A stretch of DNA of 64,000 nt from Chitinophagaceae bacterium DXS (lineage in GTDB: Bacteria > Bacteroidota > Bacteroidia > Chitinophagales > Chitinophagaceae). Position 1 is the stretch's first letter, and every line of letters begins with the position of its first letter. Positions 56,451 through 64,000 of the stretch are shown one piece after another. The stretch spans positions 1,324,621-1,388,620 of the forward strand of contig CP128386.1 of NCBI GenBank assembly GCA_030345135.1. Reading direction: 5' to 3'. The translations under genes and the position numbers were made by a program. The notes beneath the pieces are model-generated. The model had not been told where the DNA came from and did not search any database. It saw only the letters and a program-made list of their open reading frames with translations.

Positions 56451-57433
56451 TTGTTCACCAGCTTCATAGATCCATCACTATACCGTTGTCCTACATTTGG
56501 ATATTTTGCAAGAAGCGCTTCAATATTTTCAAGATCTGTGGATGTTAGCTGGATATCTACAGCGGCTGCATTTTCTTCCAGGTACTTTCTTTTTTTAGTG
56601 CCGGGAATTGGGATAATGTCATCTCCCTGTGCAAGAACCCATGCCAGCGCCAGCTGTGCAGGTGTACTGTTTTTGGTGTTTGCAAAATCTGCAAATTCTT
56701 TCACCAGGTTTTGATTGTTTTGCCAATGCTCATCATGAAACCTCGGAAGTGTGCGGCGGAAATCATCGTCAGCCAGTTCACTTGTATTGCTTACAGTTGC
56801 AGTAACAAGGCCTCTTGCGAGTGGACTGTAAGGAACAAAAGTGATATTAAGCTCACGGCACAATGGCAATATTTCACCTTCAACGTCTCTTGTTAGCAAT
56901 GAATACTCGCTTTGTAGCGCCGTTATCGGGTGAACCGCATGCGCCCTGCGAATTGATGAAGGTGAAGCTTCTGATAATCCTAGATAACGGACCTTGCCTT
57001 GTTGAACAAGTTCAGCCATCGCGCCAACCATGTCCTCAACAGGAACAGACGGATCAATTCGGTGTGCATAATAAAGATCGATTGTATCAATTTTCAGTCT
57101 CTTCAAACTGGCCTCTACTGCAGTTTTAAGATATGCAGGAGAACCGTCAAAATAAGTTCCTGAATTATCTTCTTTCAAACGGAAACCAAATTTTGTTGCA
57201 ATGAAAATCTTATCCCTGTTTGGTACCAACACTTGCGATATTAGCTTTTCGTTGCCGCCAAATCCATACATGTCGGCAGTATCCCAAAAATTAATGCCCA
57301 GATCAAGCGCTTTATGAAGCGTCGCAATCGATTCAGTATCATCCACAGGTCCGTAAGCAAAGCTCATGCCCATGCAGCCAAGTCCAATCGCGGATAATTT
57401 TTCTCCGGTGTTTGCCAAGTTTCTGTATTTCAT
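56447..57433 (-). CDS. aldo/keto reductase
   Basis: About 328 residues from the ATG at 57433 ([19 protein letters not shown]), the usual family start; ATGs at 57454 and an earlier codon at 57517 are in frame but upstream of the domain. Catalytic tetrad context is visible: DTADMYG (Asp, Tyr), IATKFG (Lys) and YYAHRID (His). NADPH-dependent reduction of small aldehydes or ketones is the family role; the physiological substrate is unknown. Confidence 0.9.
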   Translation of the reverse strand: MKYRNLANTGEKLSAIGLGCMGMSFAYGPVDDTESIATLHKALDLGINFWDTADMYGFGGNEKLISQVLVPNRDKIFIATKFGFRLKEDNSGTYFDGSPAYLKTAVEASLKRLKIDTIDLYYAHRIDPSVPVEDMVGAMAELVQQGKVRYLGLSEASPSSIRRAHAVHPITALQSEYSLLTRDVEGEILPLCRELNITFVPYSPLARGLVTATVSNTSELADDDFRRTLPRFHDEHWQNNQNLVKEFADFANTKNSTPAQLALAWVLAQGDDIIPIPGTKKRKYLEENAAAVDIQLTSTDLENIEALLAKYPNVGQRYSDGSMKLVNN

Positions 57434-57527
57434 TTTTTGTCTGTTTTGAGACATAAAATTACAGCGGTCATTCTTCTGCGCCGTTATAGTTATCAAACGG
57501 AAAATTATGAAATTCAAACAAGAGGGA

Positions 57528-57836
57528 GATGGTCAATAGTGAATAGTCAATAGTGAAAGGTGTGGCTGGTTGCATTTTGTTGAGGCAAGCTTTATTTGTG
57601 ATGGGTGAATAGTTAATAGGAAAATAGTCAAAGGTGAAAGGTGGGGCTGGTTGTGGTTTGTTGGGGCACGTTGAATTTCAATGGTGAATAGTGAAAGGTG
57701 AATAGTCAAAAGTGTGACAGGTTGCGTTTCTTCGATAGTCATGAATTATCAAAGGGCCGCTCTGTTAAGAGATTTGAAATCAGTTGTTCTGTCTCATCTT
57801 TCACTATTCACGATTGACTATTCACCATTCACTCCC
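57528..57836. repeat. GTGAATAGTCAATA heptamer arrays around the AraC gene end
   Basis: 57528-57720: GTCAATAGTGAATAGTCAATAG, then three copies of a ~60-bp unit GGTGAAAGGTGTGGCTGGTTG...TTGTTGAGGCA with changes. 57797-57836, minus strand, directly after the AraC stop: GTGAATGGTGAATAGTCAATC, GTGAATAGTGAAAG. The intervening 57721-57796 shows nothing else, and 57434-57527 is plain upstream DNA of the reductase. Confidence 0.8.
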
Positions 57837-57842
57837 CCCCAA

Positions 57843-58748
57843 TCATTCACTTCTAAACGCCCTGGGCGTCACATTCGTTTGTTTCTTGAAAAAATTATTG
57901 AAATAAGAAGGATATTCAAAGCCAAGCGCATAGCCTATTTCAGAAATGTTCCAATCGGTGTGAATAAGCAATGCTTTGGCCTCGTTGACAATACGCTCGG
58001 CCACGTGTTCCGTTGTTGTTTTGCCTGTGATTTCTTTAACTGCTCTGTTAAGATGATTTACATGAACAGAAAGACGGCTGGCATAATCCTTCGCTGTTTT
58101 AAGTTTGAGTGTGTTTGCAGGTGTGTCTATAGGAAACTGTCTTTCCATCAACTCTATAAACAAATTGGCTATGCGCGAGGATGCATTTGAATGTGCAACA
58201 AATGTTTCAGCCGGACGCATTTTCATAGCCTCATGCATCAACAGGTTAATATAGTTGTGCATGAGATCATACTTGTATGTGTACTCAGATTCCATCTCCT
58301 CCAGCATTTTTTCAAATATGAAGCAGATGTTTTTTTGTTGCGCTTCATCGGGAAAGAAAACAGGATGGCCGCCGATCCTGTACATGGGATTGTCAGATAA
58401 ATTATCGTGGCGTGATCCCGATTTAAAAAAGTCTTCAGTAAAAAGACAGAAGTACCCAGTCTGTTTTTCTGAAGTTATTTCCCATGAGTACGGAACGTTT
58501 GGATTAGAGAATAGTAAAGTATTGTTATTCAGCTCAAGGCTTTTATCTGCATAATGCAAAACACCGGTACCTTCAATAAAAGTGATCTTATAAAAATCTC
58601 TCCTGCTATAAGGCACGCAACTCTTGCACATAAACTCTTCCCTGCGATACACATTAAAATGCCCGTAGCCATTATTTCCATTAAGCGATGGCTTGTTAGC
58701 AACGGCATGCCCGGCATAGAAATCTTCGAGCGTTTGTGTTTTATTCAT
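57843..58748 (-). CDS. AraC-family transcriptional regulator
   Basis: 301 residues. N-terminal cupin-like sensor (about 30-170), and a C-terminal pair of helix-turn-helix motifs (ASRLSVHVNHLNRAVKEITGKTTTEHVAERIVNEAKALL; WNISEIGYALGFEYPSYFNNFFKKQTNVTPRAFR). The inducer is not apparent. It is divergent from nothing close; the aldo/keto reductase on the same strand downstream is a likely target, as in many such pairs, though this is inference. Confidence 0.9.
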   Translation of the reverse strand: MNKTQTLEDFYAGHAVANKPSLNGNNGYGHFNVYRREEFMCKSCVPYSRRDFYKITFIEGTGVLHYADKSLELNNNTLLFSNPNVPYSWEITSEKQTGYFCLFTEDFFKSGSRHDNLSDNPMYRIGGHPVFFPDEAQQKNICFIFEKMLEEMESEYTYKYDLMHNYINLLMHEAMKMRPAETFVAHSNASSRIANLFIELMERQFPIDTPANTLKLKTAKDYASRLSVHVNHLNRAVKEITGKTTTEHVAERIVNEAKALLIHTDWNISEIGYALGFEYPSYFNNFFKKQTNVTPRAFRSE

Positions 58749-58837
58749 TCACTAAAATTATACAAATCAAACATTGCGGCAATGGGATCGGGGCGACTAA
58801 GTTAAAACTGAGTTGGATCTGATCTTGCTGAAAGTAG

Positions 58838-59230
58838 ATATTCTTTTATACAACTAGTGAATAGTCAGTAGTCAATGGTGAAAGTCCGGTCTGGCTAAGT
58901 AAATGCATTATCGTTTAAGTGCAATTATTATTGCAGGCAAAATTCTTATTTGCTCTTATATGCCTATATGGTTTAAAAAAACTCGCTTCGGTCTGCTTTA
59001 AACTTTATAAGTTGTTTACTATGAAACGTTGTTGCGGCCGACACCTTACTTCTATACAGCTAGTGAATATAGTCAATAGTGAAGGTCTGAGCAGGCTAAG
59101 TAAATCTATTGTCGTTTATGTGTTATTATCCCAGGTAAAAGTTCTTATTTGCTCTTACATTTCTTAAATGGTTAAAAAAGCTTCGCTTCGGTCAGCTTTA
59201 GGCTTTGGGCTTTAAGCTTTAAGCTTAATC
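58838..59230. repeat. diverged ~160-bp direct duplication containing GTGAATAG words
   Basis: Copy 1 (about 58845-59005) and copy 2 (about 59050-59205) share AACTAGTGAATAGTC, GGCTAAGTAAAT, TCGTTTA, TTCTTATTTGCTCTTA, and ATGGTTTAAAAAA...CGCTTCGGTC, in the same order with small changes. An AGCTTTAGGC run (59196-59228) ends it. A plus-strand frame inside is not a gene. Otherwise 58749-59356 shows nothing but this and promoter-sized DNA. Confidence 0.75.
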
Positions 59231-59356
59231 GTGTTTCAGCCTGTATTGACAATCTCTTCCATAATATTAACTGTTAACTTTTTTTGATGGATGGATGTGA
59301 TATATTGCGCGCCTGTACTGCAATTAATTGTGATCTTTAAAAGTAAAATTTAGCGG

Positions 59357-60697
59357 ATGAGAAAAAGTCTCTTGTTTGTAACGTTGTTATACTTTACAAC
59401 AAATCTTAATGCTCAGCAAAAGGTAAATGCTGATAGTATCCGGAACAAAATGGAATGGTTTGCCGATGCGAAGCTCGGGATCTTTATTCATTACGGCATT
59501 TATGACGTAAATGGCATTGATGAAAGCTGGAGCTTTCACAACAAGAAAATATCCTGGCCCGACTATATGAAGCAAATGAAGGGCTTTACCGCTAAAAATT
59601 ATGATCCGCAAGCCTGGGCTGATCTGATTAAACAAAGTGGTGCAAACTATGCGGTGCTAACAACCAAACACCACGATGGTGTGGCATTGTGGGATACAAA
59701 AGAAAAGCATTACAGCGTAGTAAAGAACACACCTGCAAAGCGCGATCTTGTAAAACCTTTCTTTGATGCATTGAGAAAAGACGGAATTAAATGTGGTGCT
59801 TATTTCTCACTGATCGACTGGAGTTATCCTGATTATCCCGGCTTTCTAAAAGACAGCAGCCGTTACAGTGCAGCAAATCAGCCTGAACGCTGGAATAAAT
59901 TCAGGAAGTTTATGTTTAACCAGCTTACTGAAATAAGTACACAGTATAACCCAGACCTGTACTGGTTTGATGGAGACTGGGAACACAGTGCGGAAGAATG
60001 GCAAAGCCAAAATGTTCGTGCATTGTTGCTCTCAAAAAATCCAAACACCATCATCAATGGTCGCTTACAAGGTTATGGAGATTATGAAACGCCGGAGCAG
60101 AATTTCCCTGTAACACGTCCACATTACAACTGGTGGGAACTGTGCATGACGATCAATAACAACTGGGGATATCAACCACAGGACACCAACTGGAAAACAC
60201 CGTATGAAGTGATTACCATCTTTACAGACGTAGTTGCAAACGGCGGTAATTTGTTGCTGGATATCGGACCAAAAGAAGATGGAACAATTCCCCAGGAAGA
60301 GGTTCATGTTTTACAGGAGCTTGGCAAATGGAATGCAAAACATAAGGAAGCAATTTTTGGTACATTGGGTGGAATTCCCCTGGGACATTTTTATGGTCCT
60401 ACCACTTTGTCTAAAGATTCAACAGTACTGTACTTATTTCTGCCTGGTAAAACAAGTGGAAACGTTGCAATAAAAGGACTTGTAAATGGTATTAAAGAAG
60501 TGGAGGTTGTAGGTAATGGTACAAAATTGCAACATAAAGTAGTCGGCAAAATATCATGGAGCCCTGTGCCTGGCATAGTTTACATCAATGTACCTGACAA
60601 TGTACAGGATGAATATGAAACAGTATTAAAAGTGACATTGGATAAGCCTGTTAAACTTTACAGAGGCAGAGGTGGATTAGGAACAGATATTAATTAG
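59357..60697 (+). CDS. alpha-L-fucosidase (GH29)
   Basis: 446 residues with signal peptide (LLFVTLLYFTTNLNAQ). GH29 features: WFADAKLGIFIHYGIY at the N-terminus, AVLTTKHHDGVALWDTK, DLYWFDGDWEH with the catalytic nucleophile Asp in YWFDG, and NGGNLLLDIGPKEDGTIP closing the barrel; a short C-terminal beta domain follows. It releases terminal alpha-L-fucose from glycans in the periplasm. The gene stands alone with an array and terminator at its end. Confidence 0.94.
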   Translation: MRKSLLFVTLLYFTTNLNAQQKVNADSIRNKMEWFADAKLGIFIHYGIYDVNGIDESWSFHNKKISWPDYMKQMKGFTAKNYDPQAWADLIKQSGANYAVLTTKHHDGVALWDTKEKHYSVVKNTPAKRDLVKPFFDALRKDGIKCGAYFSLIDWSYPDYPGFLKDSSRYSAANQPERWNKFRKFMFNQLTEISTQYNPDLYWFDGDWEHSAEEWQSQNVRALLLSKNPNTIINGRLQGYGDYETPEQNFPVTRPHYNWWELCMTINNNWGYQPQDTNWKTPYEVITIFTDVVANGGNLLLDIGPKEDGTIPQEEVHVLQELGKWNAKHKEAIFGTLGGIPLGHFYGPTTLSKDSTVLYLFLPGKTSGNVAIKGLVNGIKEVEVVGNGTKLQHKVVGKISWSPVPGIVYINVPDNVQDEYETVLKVTLDKPVKLYRGRGGLGTDIN

Positions 60698-60728
60698 CCG
60701 TGAGCTATCAGCTATTAGCTTTTAGCTG
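60698..60728. repeat. AGCTATCAGC array after the fucosidase stop
   Basis: TAGCCGTGAGCTATCAGCTATTAGC, with the TAG stop at its head. The same word in the same relative orientation follows the SusD gene. The terminator lies 45 bp beyond. At 60838-60890 a second patch (TCAATTCTCAATTTTCAATTTTCC, then GTACTTCGTACATC) lies between the two hairpins. Confidence 0.75.
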
Positions 60729-60770
60729 AATGCCTGTATTGAATCAGTTTAATTTATTGGTAACAACCAT

Positions 60771-60804
60771 AAAGACCCGGCAAACGTTGCCGGGTCTTTT
60801 CATA
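60771..60804 (+). terminator. strong terminator of the fucosidase gene
   Basis: AAAGACCCGGCAA (60771-60783) pairs perfectly with TTGCCGGGTCTTT (60787-60799) around ACG, followed by a T-rich tail. Confidence 0.88.
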
Positions 60805-60890
60805 ATAACTTTGTCGAAGCTTACATGCCGCGCCCCATTGTCAATTCTCAATTTTCAATTTTCCATTGTACTTCGTACATCTAAAATAAT

Positions 60891-60925
60891 AAGCCCGTTA
60901 CTTGAGGTTGTAACGGGCTTTCGTT
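60891..60925 (-). terminator. hairpin terminator of the fatty acid hydroxylase gene
   Basis: AAGCCCGTTAC (60891-60901) pairs with GTAACGGGCTT (60910-60920); on the minus strand ATTATTTTAG follows, on the plus strand TCGTTT, so it may work both ways. It sits ~115 bp past the hydroxylase stop. Confidence 0.7.
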
Positions 60926-61038
60926 TGAAGCAATTAGCTTGGAAATTATTATCGGTTTTTCAATCGCATTTTTAAATCCTTTGCTTTGGCGCAGAAGGAC
61001 TTCTGGTTTCTTAGCATACGGATTGATCGCCGATTATA

Positions 61039-62085
61039 TTAAGCACTCAGCTCTGTCAAAGGCTGTAAAGCCGGATCTGACATTGGCTGCCTTTTCTGTT
61101 GCTCTACTTCTTTTATATAATGTTGTTTTGTAAGTTTCGCTGTTTTATGGTCTCCGGTATGGCTCCATCCCGGAGGCATGATGATATACAACAGTTTATT
61201 TTTAAGCCCTGGGGCTCTGTAAACATCTTTTGCAAGACATACAATTTCACCAAAATAAACATCAAGAAAATTGTGAGAATTCATCTCCCTTGTAATTCCG
61301 TACTCTGGCTTAATTTCCGTTTTCTCATCCTGGTAAGTCTTGAAGACCTTATCCCAAATATTGAGCAAGTTACAAAAATTGGTATCCATATACAATGGAT
61401 TTCTGGCGTGATGAACACGGTGGTGTGACGGCGTTAATATGATCTTGTTTAAAAAGCCCAGACGCCCGTCTTTTAGAATATTCTCACCTATATGTATAAA
61501 TGCACCCCAGGTGCCGTCAATAAACATAATAAGGAACAAGAGCGGCGGATTCACACCCATTATGATACAAATTGAAGTACGTATCACATCTGCATATGGC
61601 GCTTCAAGGATGAAGTGCGCATAGGTTACTGAAAGGTTCATGTGTTCCAGTGCATGATGTGTTGAATGCAGGCACCAGAAGGCCCTCACTTTGTGTCCGA
61701 AATAATGATAGATAAAATGCGAAAATTCCCATATTATGTATCCGTAAATAAACCAGTACCATGTAAAACTGGTTTTTACAATGGCGTATTTTTCAAAAAG
61801 GCCGATGCAAAATGCAACGGCAGCTATTGAAATAAACCTCGAAGCAAAACGGTTGAAAATGTACAGCAGAAATACAACCTTGTATTCGGAAGCCTTAAAC
61901 CTTTTAAATATAGCTGCGCGTATGATCTCCAGTATTAGTAAAAAAGGAATGAGTGGACCAATCGCAGCTCTCAATCCATCGTAAGTTAATAGCGAACTAT
62001 AGTTTCCTGATTGCAGGATCTCGAAAATATGCCTCACTCCAAGGAAACGAATGGCTTCATCAAACAAGGTGTTTAAAAACTCCAT
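61039..62085 (-). CDS. fatty acid hydroxylase/sterol desaturase superfamily membrane protein
   Basis: 348 residues with about five membrane helices. The di-iron histidine clusters are seen as HYFGH, HSTHHALEH and HHRVHHAR. Family members hydroxylate or desaturate lipid chains, for example sphingolipid or ceramide fatty acids, which occur in Bacteroidota; the exact substrate here is inferred. The gene is on its own strand run with the cupin and saccharopine dehydrogenase genes upstream. Confidence 0.87.
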   Translation of the reverse strand: MEFLNTLFDEAIRFLGVRHIFEILQSGNYSSLLTYDGLRAAIGPLIPFLLILEIIRAAIFKRFKASEYKVVFLLYIFNRFASRFISIAAVAFCIGLFEKYAIVKTSFTWYWFIYGYIIWEFSHFIYHYFGHKVRAFWCLHSTHHALEHMNLSVTYAHFILEAPYADVIRTSICIIMGVNPPLLFLIMFIDGTWGAFIHIGENILKDGRLGFLNKIILTPSHHRVHHARNPLYMDTNFCNLLNIWDKVFKTYQDEKTEIKPEYGITREMNSHNFLDVYFGEIVCLAKDVYRAPGLKNKLLYIIMPPGWSHTGDHKTAKLTKQHYIKEVEQQKRQPMSDPALQPLTELSA

Positions 62086-62246
62086 AGGCTTAATTTTTAG
62101 CTTTATTAACCGGTATCATCGTTAGAAAACTAAAAATAGCAAATCCCACCGAACTAGCCGACTTTATTTATCCATATGTTTGAACAAAGTTTTTTTACCG
62201 GGATATTTAAGGATTGAAAGCCGAACATAATCGACTGAAAATAAAT

Positions 62247-62579
62247 CTACTGCATTTCGCCACCTTCATTTCCATAAAAAATGACCCAGGTAGCAAAATC
62301 TTCCGTAAAATCAATAAAACGGTGCTCCATACTGGCAGGAACAAATAACACATCGCCGGTTTTGCAGGTAACGGTATCGCCATTGCGAAAAAAGAAACCT
62401 GATCCGCTGGCTATAATATATAATTCGTCCTGTTTGTGAGGTTGTTGATGATCCACCTTTTCAGGCTTGTAATATTCAACGCTCATGCTGCCGTGCTGCA
62501 TTAATGTAGTAAATGTTGCCTGGTCAGTTTCTTTAAGTCGTGTAACAGCATCTTCGAGAGATATCTTAAAATTGGCCAT
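62247..62579 (-). CDS. small cupin-domain protein
   Basis: 110 residues, one beta-barrel cupin: HQQPHKQDELYIIASGSGFFFRNGD (metal-ligand His/His/Glu) and GDVLFVPASMEHRFIDF (fourth His). No second domain. It may be a small isomerase, dioxygenase or sensor; function cannot be told. It is 44 bp downstream of the saccharopine dehydrogenase-like gene and probably cotranscribed with it. Confidence 0.8.
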   Translation of the reverse strand: MANFKISLEDAVTRLKETDQATFTTLMQHGSMSVEYYKPEKVDHQQPHKQDELYIIASGSGFFFRNGDTVTCKTGDVLFVPASMEHRFIDFTEDFATWVIFYGNEGGEMQ

Positions 62580-62623
62580 AACCTGAAATTGTTGTTATTA
62601 ATAGAGCTGAACAAATTGGCAAC

Positions 62624-64000
62624 TCAACTTTCATACTCTTCAAACGCAATGCCGTTCAGCCTTAATTCGCTGAGTACCGGGTCATAAATGCTTTCAATAA
62701 CAGGGATGTGTAATCCTCTTGCAGGTATCTTATTCTTCAGGATCAGATTGGCAGCGATCCCTAAGGGTAACCCCACTGTTTTCGCCATCGCAGTAAAACG
62801 GTTGTTATCGCCTTTTACAGCAAGCACACTTTTTATAACGGATTTTTTCCGGTCCTTCTCATATTCAATTTCATGCATCATAACTACCAGGTCCTTATCA
62901 TCGGACTGTAATGCCAATTTTTTTTCCAATATCATTTGCATAATATCTGCAGCACTGCATGTATCCTTATTTATGAGGGACTGATCCTCCAGTCCAATAA
63001 AAAATAACTGGTTCATACTAACGTTGGCTTCATGCATCTGTCTGGCGATTTTTTCTGCAGCCATCGTCTTAACATTGTCTGTCGTTACCGTATTAAGCTG
63101 TCCATGCTGATCAACTAACATCATGTCATTTGCCACATCTGCCACGTCTGGCAGTTGCTCATCCTGTTGAACAAGCATCATCAGTTTTTCCATCAAATCC
63201 CTGGCGAAATCTATTCTTGAAGAAAGCATATTTTTAAGCCATTCGCCAAAACCATGTTTTTCAAAATGGTTTTTAAAGAATGCGGCAATGGTCATTCCGT
63301 TGGTATCGTAAATCTTCTCTTCGTTTGTCAGTTGCAGATCCACAATGTTTTTCCAGCCAAGACAAAAATCGGGATGCCTGAGTGTGGTTCGTACAAATGT
63401 ATTGGCTTCATCAAGATGGTAAAGCGGAATATAGCTCAATGAATCCCTGTTTGGGTAATAAGCAAAATCCTGCAGTCCCGGCACGTGTACTAACCTTTCA
63501 CTATCAAATAACGTTTCATAACCCAGGTGAACGGCCTTGTTATCCTCGCGGTATTCTGCACCGGCTTTGCCTGCAAGAATCACATTTCTCGGGTTCCAGC
63601 TTATTTTATAATGCCACGGATTATCATCGCTTTCCGGTGCGACCAATCCACCACAATGAGATTTGAAAGACGTTATTCTGGCACCGTTGTTTTTTATCCT
63701 GTGAATCAGCTGCATTGCGCTCATATGATCTATTCCCGGGTCAAGTCCCATTTCACATAAGAACAACAGATCATTTTTTACAATGTCTTTTTCGAGTTGC
63801 CTGATGTTGTCGTCGATATATGATGCCGTGATCAGATGCTTTTTTTCTGCAACACATTCTTTCGCTACAAGATAATGTAGTGCGGGCGGCATTAAAGAAA
63901 TTACCACATCGGCCTTTTGTACCAGGTTTTTGCGGGCTACATCGTCGTGTATATTGATTTCAATCGGAGTAACAAGGGGATGATTGCCTGTTTTTTCTTG
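62624..64000 (-). CDS. saccharopine dehydrogenase-like protein (partial)
   Basis: The frame is open to the window edge at 64000, so the true N-terminus (with its Rossmann glycine motif) is missing; 458 residues are visible. Visible landmarks: ADVVISLMPPALHYLVAKEC, SYIDDNI, FLCEMGLDPGIDHMSAMQLIH, ITSFKSHCGGLVAPESDDNPW and a C-terminal SAVKGDNNRF-type block. This is the saccharopine reductase/dehydrogenase type found in Bacteroidota, acting in lysine catabolism through saccharopine or on a related opine. The cupin gene follows. Confidence 0.88.
   Translation of the reverse strand, partial: QEKTGNHPLVTPIEINIHDDVARKNLVQKADVVISLMPPALHYLVAKECVAEKKHLITASYIDDNIRQLEKDIVKNDLLFLCEMGLDPGIDHMSAMQLIHRIKNNGARITSFKSHCGGLVAPESDDNPWHYKISWNPRNVILAGKAGAEYREDNKAVHLGYETLFDSERLVHVPGLQDFAYYPNRDSLSYIPLYHLDEANTFVRTTLRHPDFCLGWKNIVDLQLTNEEKIYDTNGMTIAAFFKNHFEKHGFGEWLKNMLSSRIDFARDLMEKLMMLVQQDEQLPDVADVANDMMLVDQHGQLNTVTTDNVKTMAAEKIARQMHEANVSMNQLFFIGLEDQSLINKDTCSAADIMQMILEKKLALQSDDKDLVVMMHEIEYEKDRKKSVIKSVLAVKGDNNRFTAMAKTVGLPLGIAANLILKNKIPARGLHIPVIESIYDPVLSELRLNGIAFEEYES

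Noticed and set aside
57714-58190. 158-residue plus-strand frame
   Set aside because: It is antisense to the AraC gene and begins in the GTGAATAG array.
58919-59167. 82-residue plus-strand frame upstream of the fucosidase gene
   Set aside because: It spans the two copies of a non-coding duplication; residues do not look like a protein.
60730-61133. Two small plus-strand frames between fucosidase and fatty acid hydroxylase genes
   Set aside because: They read across two hairpin terminators and into the antisense of the hydroxylase gene.
1-64000. tRNA, rRNA, riboswitch or IS element
   Set aside because: No cloverleaf-like sequence, rRNA stretch, known aptamer core or transposase frame was found on reading either strand; short or unusual RNAs could still be missed without a covariance search.

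Overview
The window looks like chromosome from a member of the Bacteroidota, most likely a Chitinophagaceae-type soil or freshwater bacterium. The grounds are a SusC/SusD pair, a type IX secretion C-terminal sorting domain, an RpoC of Bacteroidota type, anti-sigma/ECF pairs, GH92/GH29/sialate esterase enzymes, and promoter-like TAnnTTTG boxes. This assignment is inferred from gene content only. No rRNA, tRNA, CRISPR array, prophage or IS transposase was seen. Both edges cut a gene.

Layout. (1) 1-8259 is the distal end of an extracellular contractile injection system (eCIS) locus. It holds the C-terminus of a large Afp12-like baseplate protein, a 1405-residue CIS tape-measure/length-control protein, a DUF4157 (eCIS core domain) protein with an extra C-terminal domain that resembles a GNAT acetyltransferase and is a candidate cargo toxin, and, convergent on the other strand, an Afp15-like AAA+ ATPase preceded by a possible small gene. 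(2) 8500-12911 is a membrane cytochrome (DUF2231/PSCyt1/DUF1549/DUF1553) with its DUF1501 partner. (3) 13322-26448 is housekeeping and envelope: an EamA transporter, a head-to-head class I aldolase/PfkB pair, a beta-barrel protein, an ECF sigma/anti-sigma pair, lpxB, a DUF1080 protein, two small lipoproteins, a heptose-7-phosphate kinase, an APC permease and an OmpH/Skp-like chaperone. (4) 27066-31349 is rpoC, standing without rpoB. (5) 31864-41117 is an operon of an FG-GAP/VCBS lipoprotein, SusC and SusD, facing a LacI regulator across a perfect 28-bp palindrome. (6) 41156-48603 is a large T9SS-secreted SprB-repeat protein, clpC, a STAS-like protein, surE and a small membrane protein. (7) 48813-64000 holds GH92 mannosidase, sialate O-acetylesterase, a Crp/Fnr regulator, a DODA-type dioxygenase, an MFS transporter, an aldo/keto reductase, an AraC regulator, alpha-L-fucosidase, a fatty acid hydroxylase, a cupin protein and a saccharopine dehydrogenase-like gene.

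The most unusual genome-scale signal is in the gaps. Many intergenic regions hold short arrays of degenerate 7-8-bp units from about ten sequence families (for example GATGTAC, AGCTTAA, ATTGAAA, CAAAAGT, GTGAATA, GTGAGGT, GTAAGATA). About sixteen of these arrays start at, or actually contain, the stop codon of the preceding gene. Where one family abuts stops of several genes, it does so in the same orientation relative to the gene. Several arrays are followed by an ordinary hairpin terminator, so they would form the 3' UTR. In two transporters the array runs into the reading frame and supplies the C-terminal tail.
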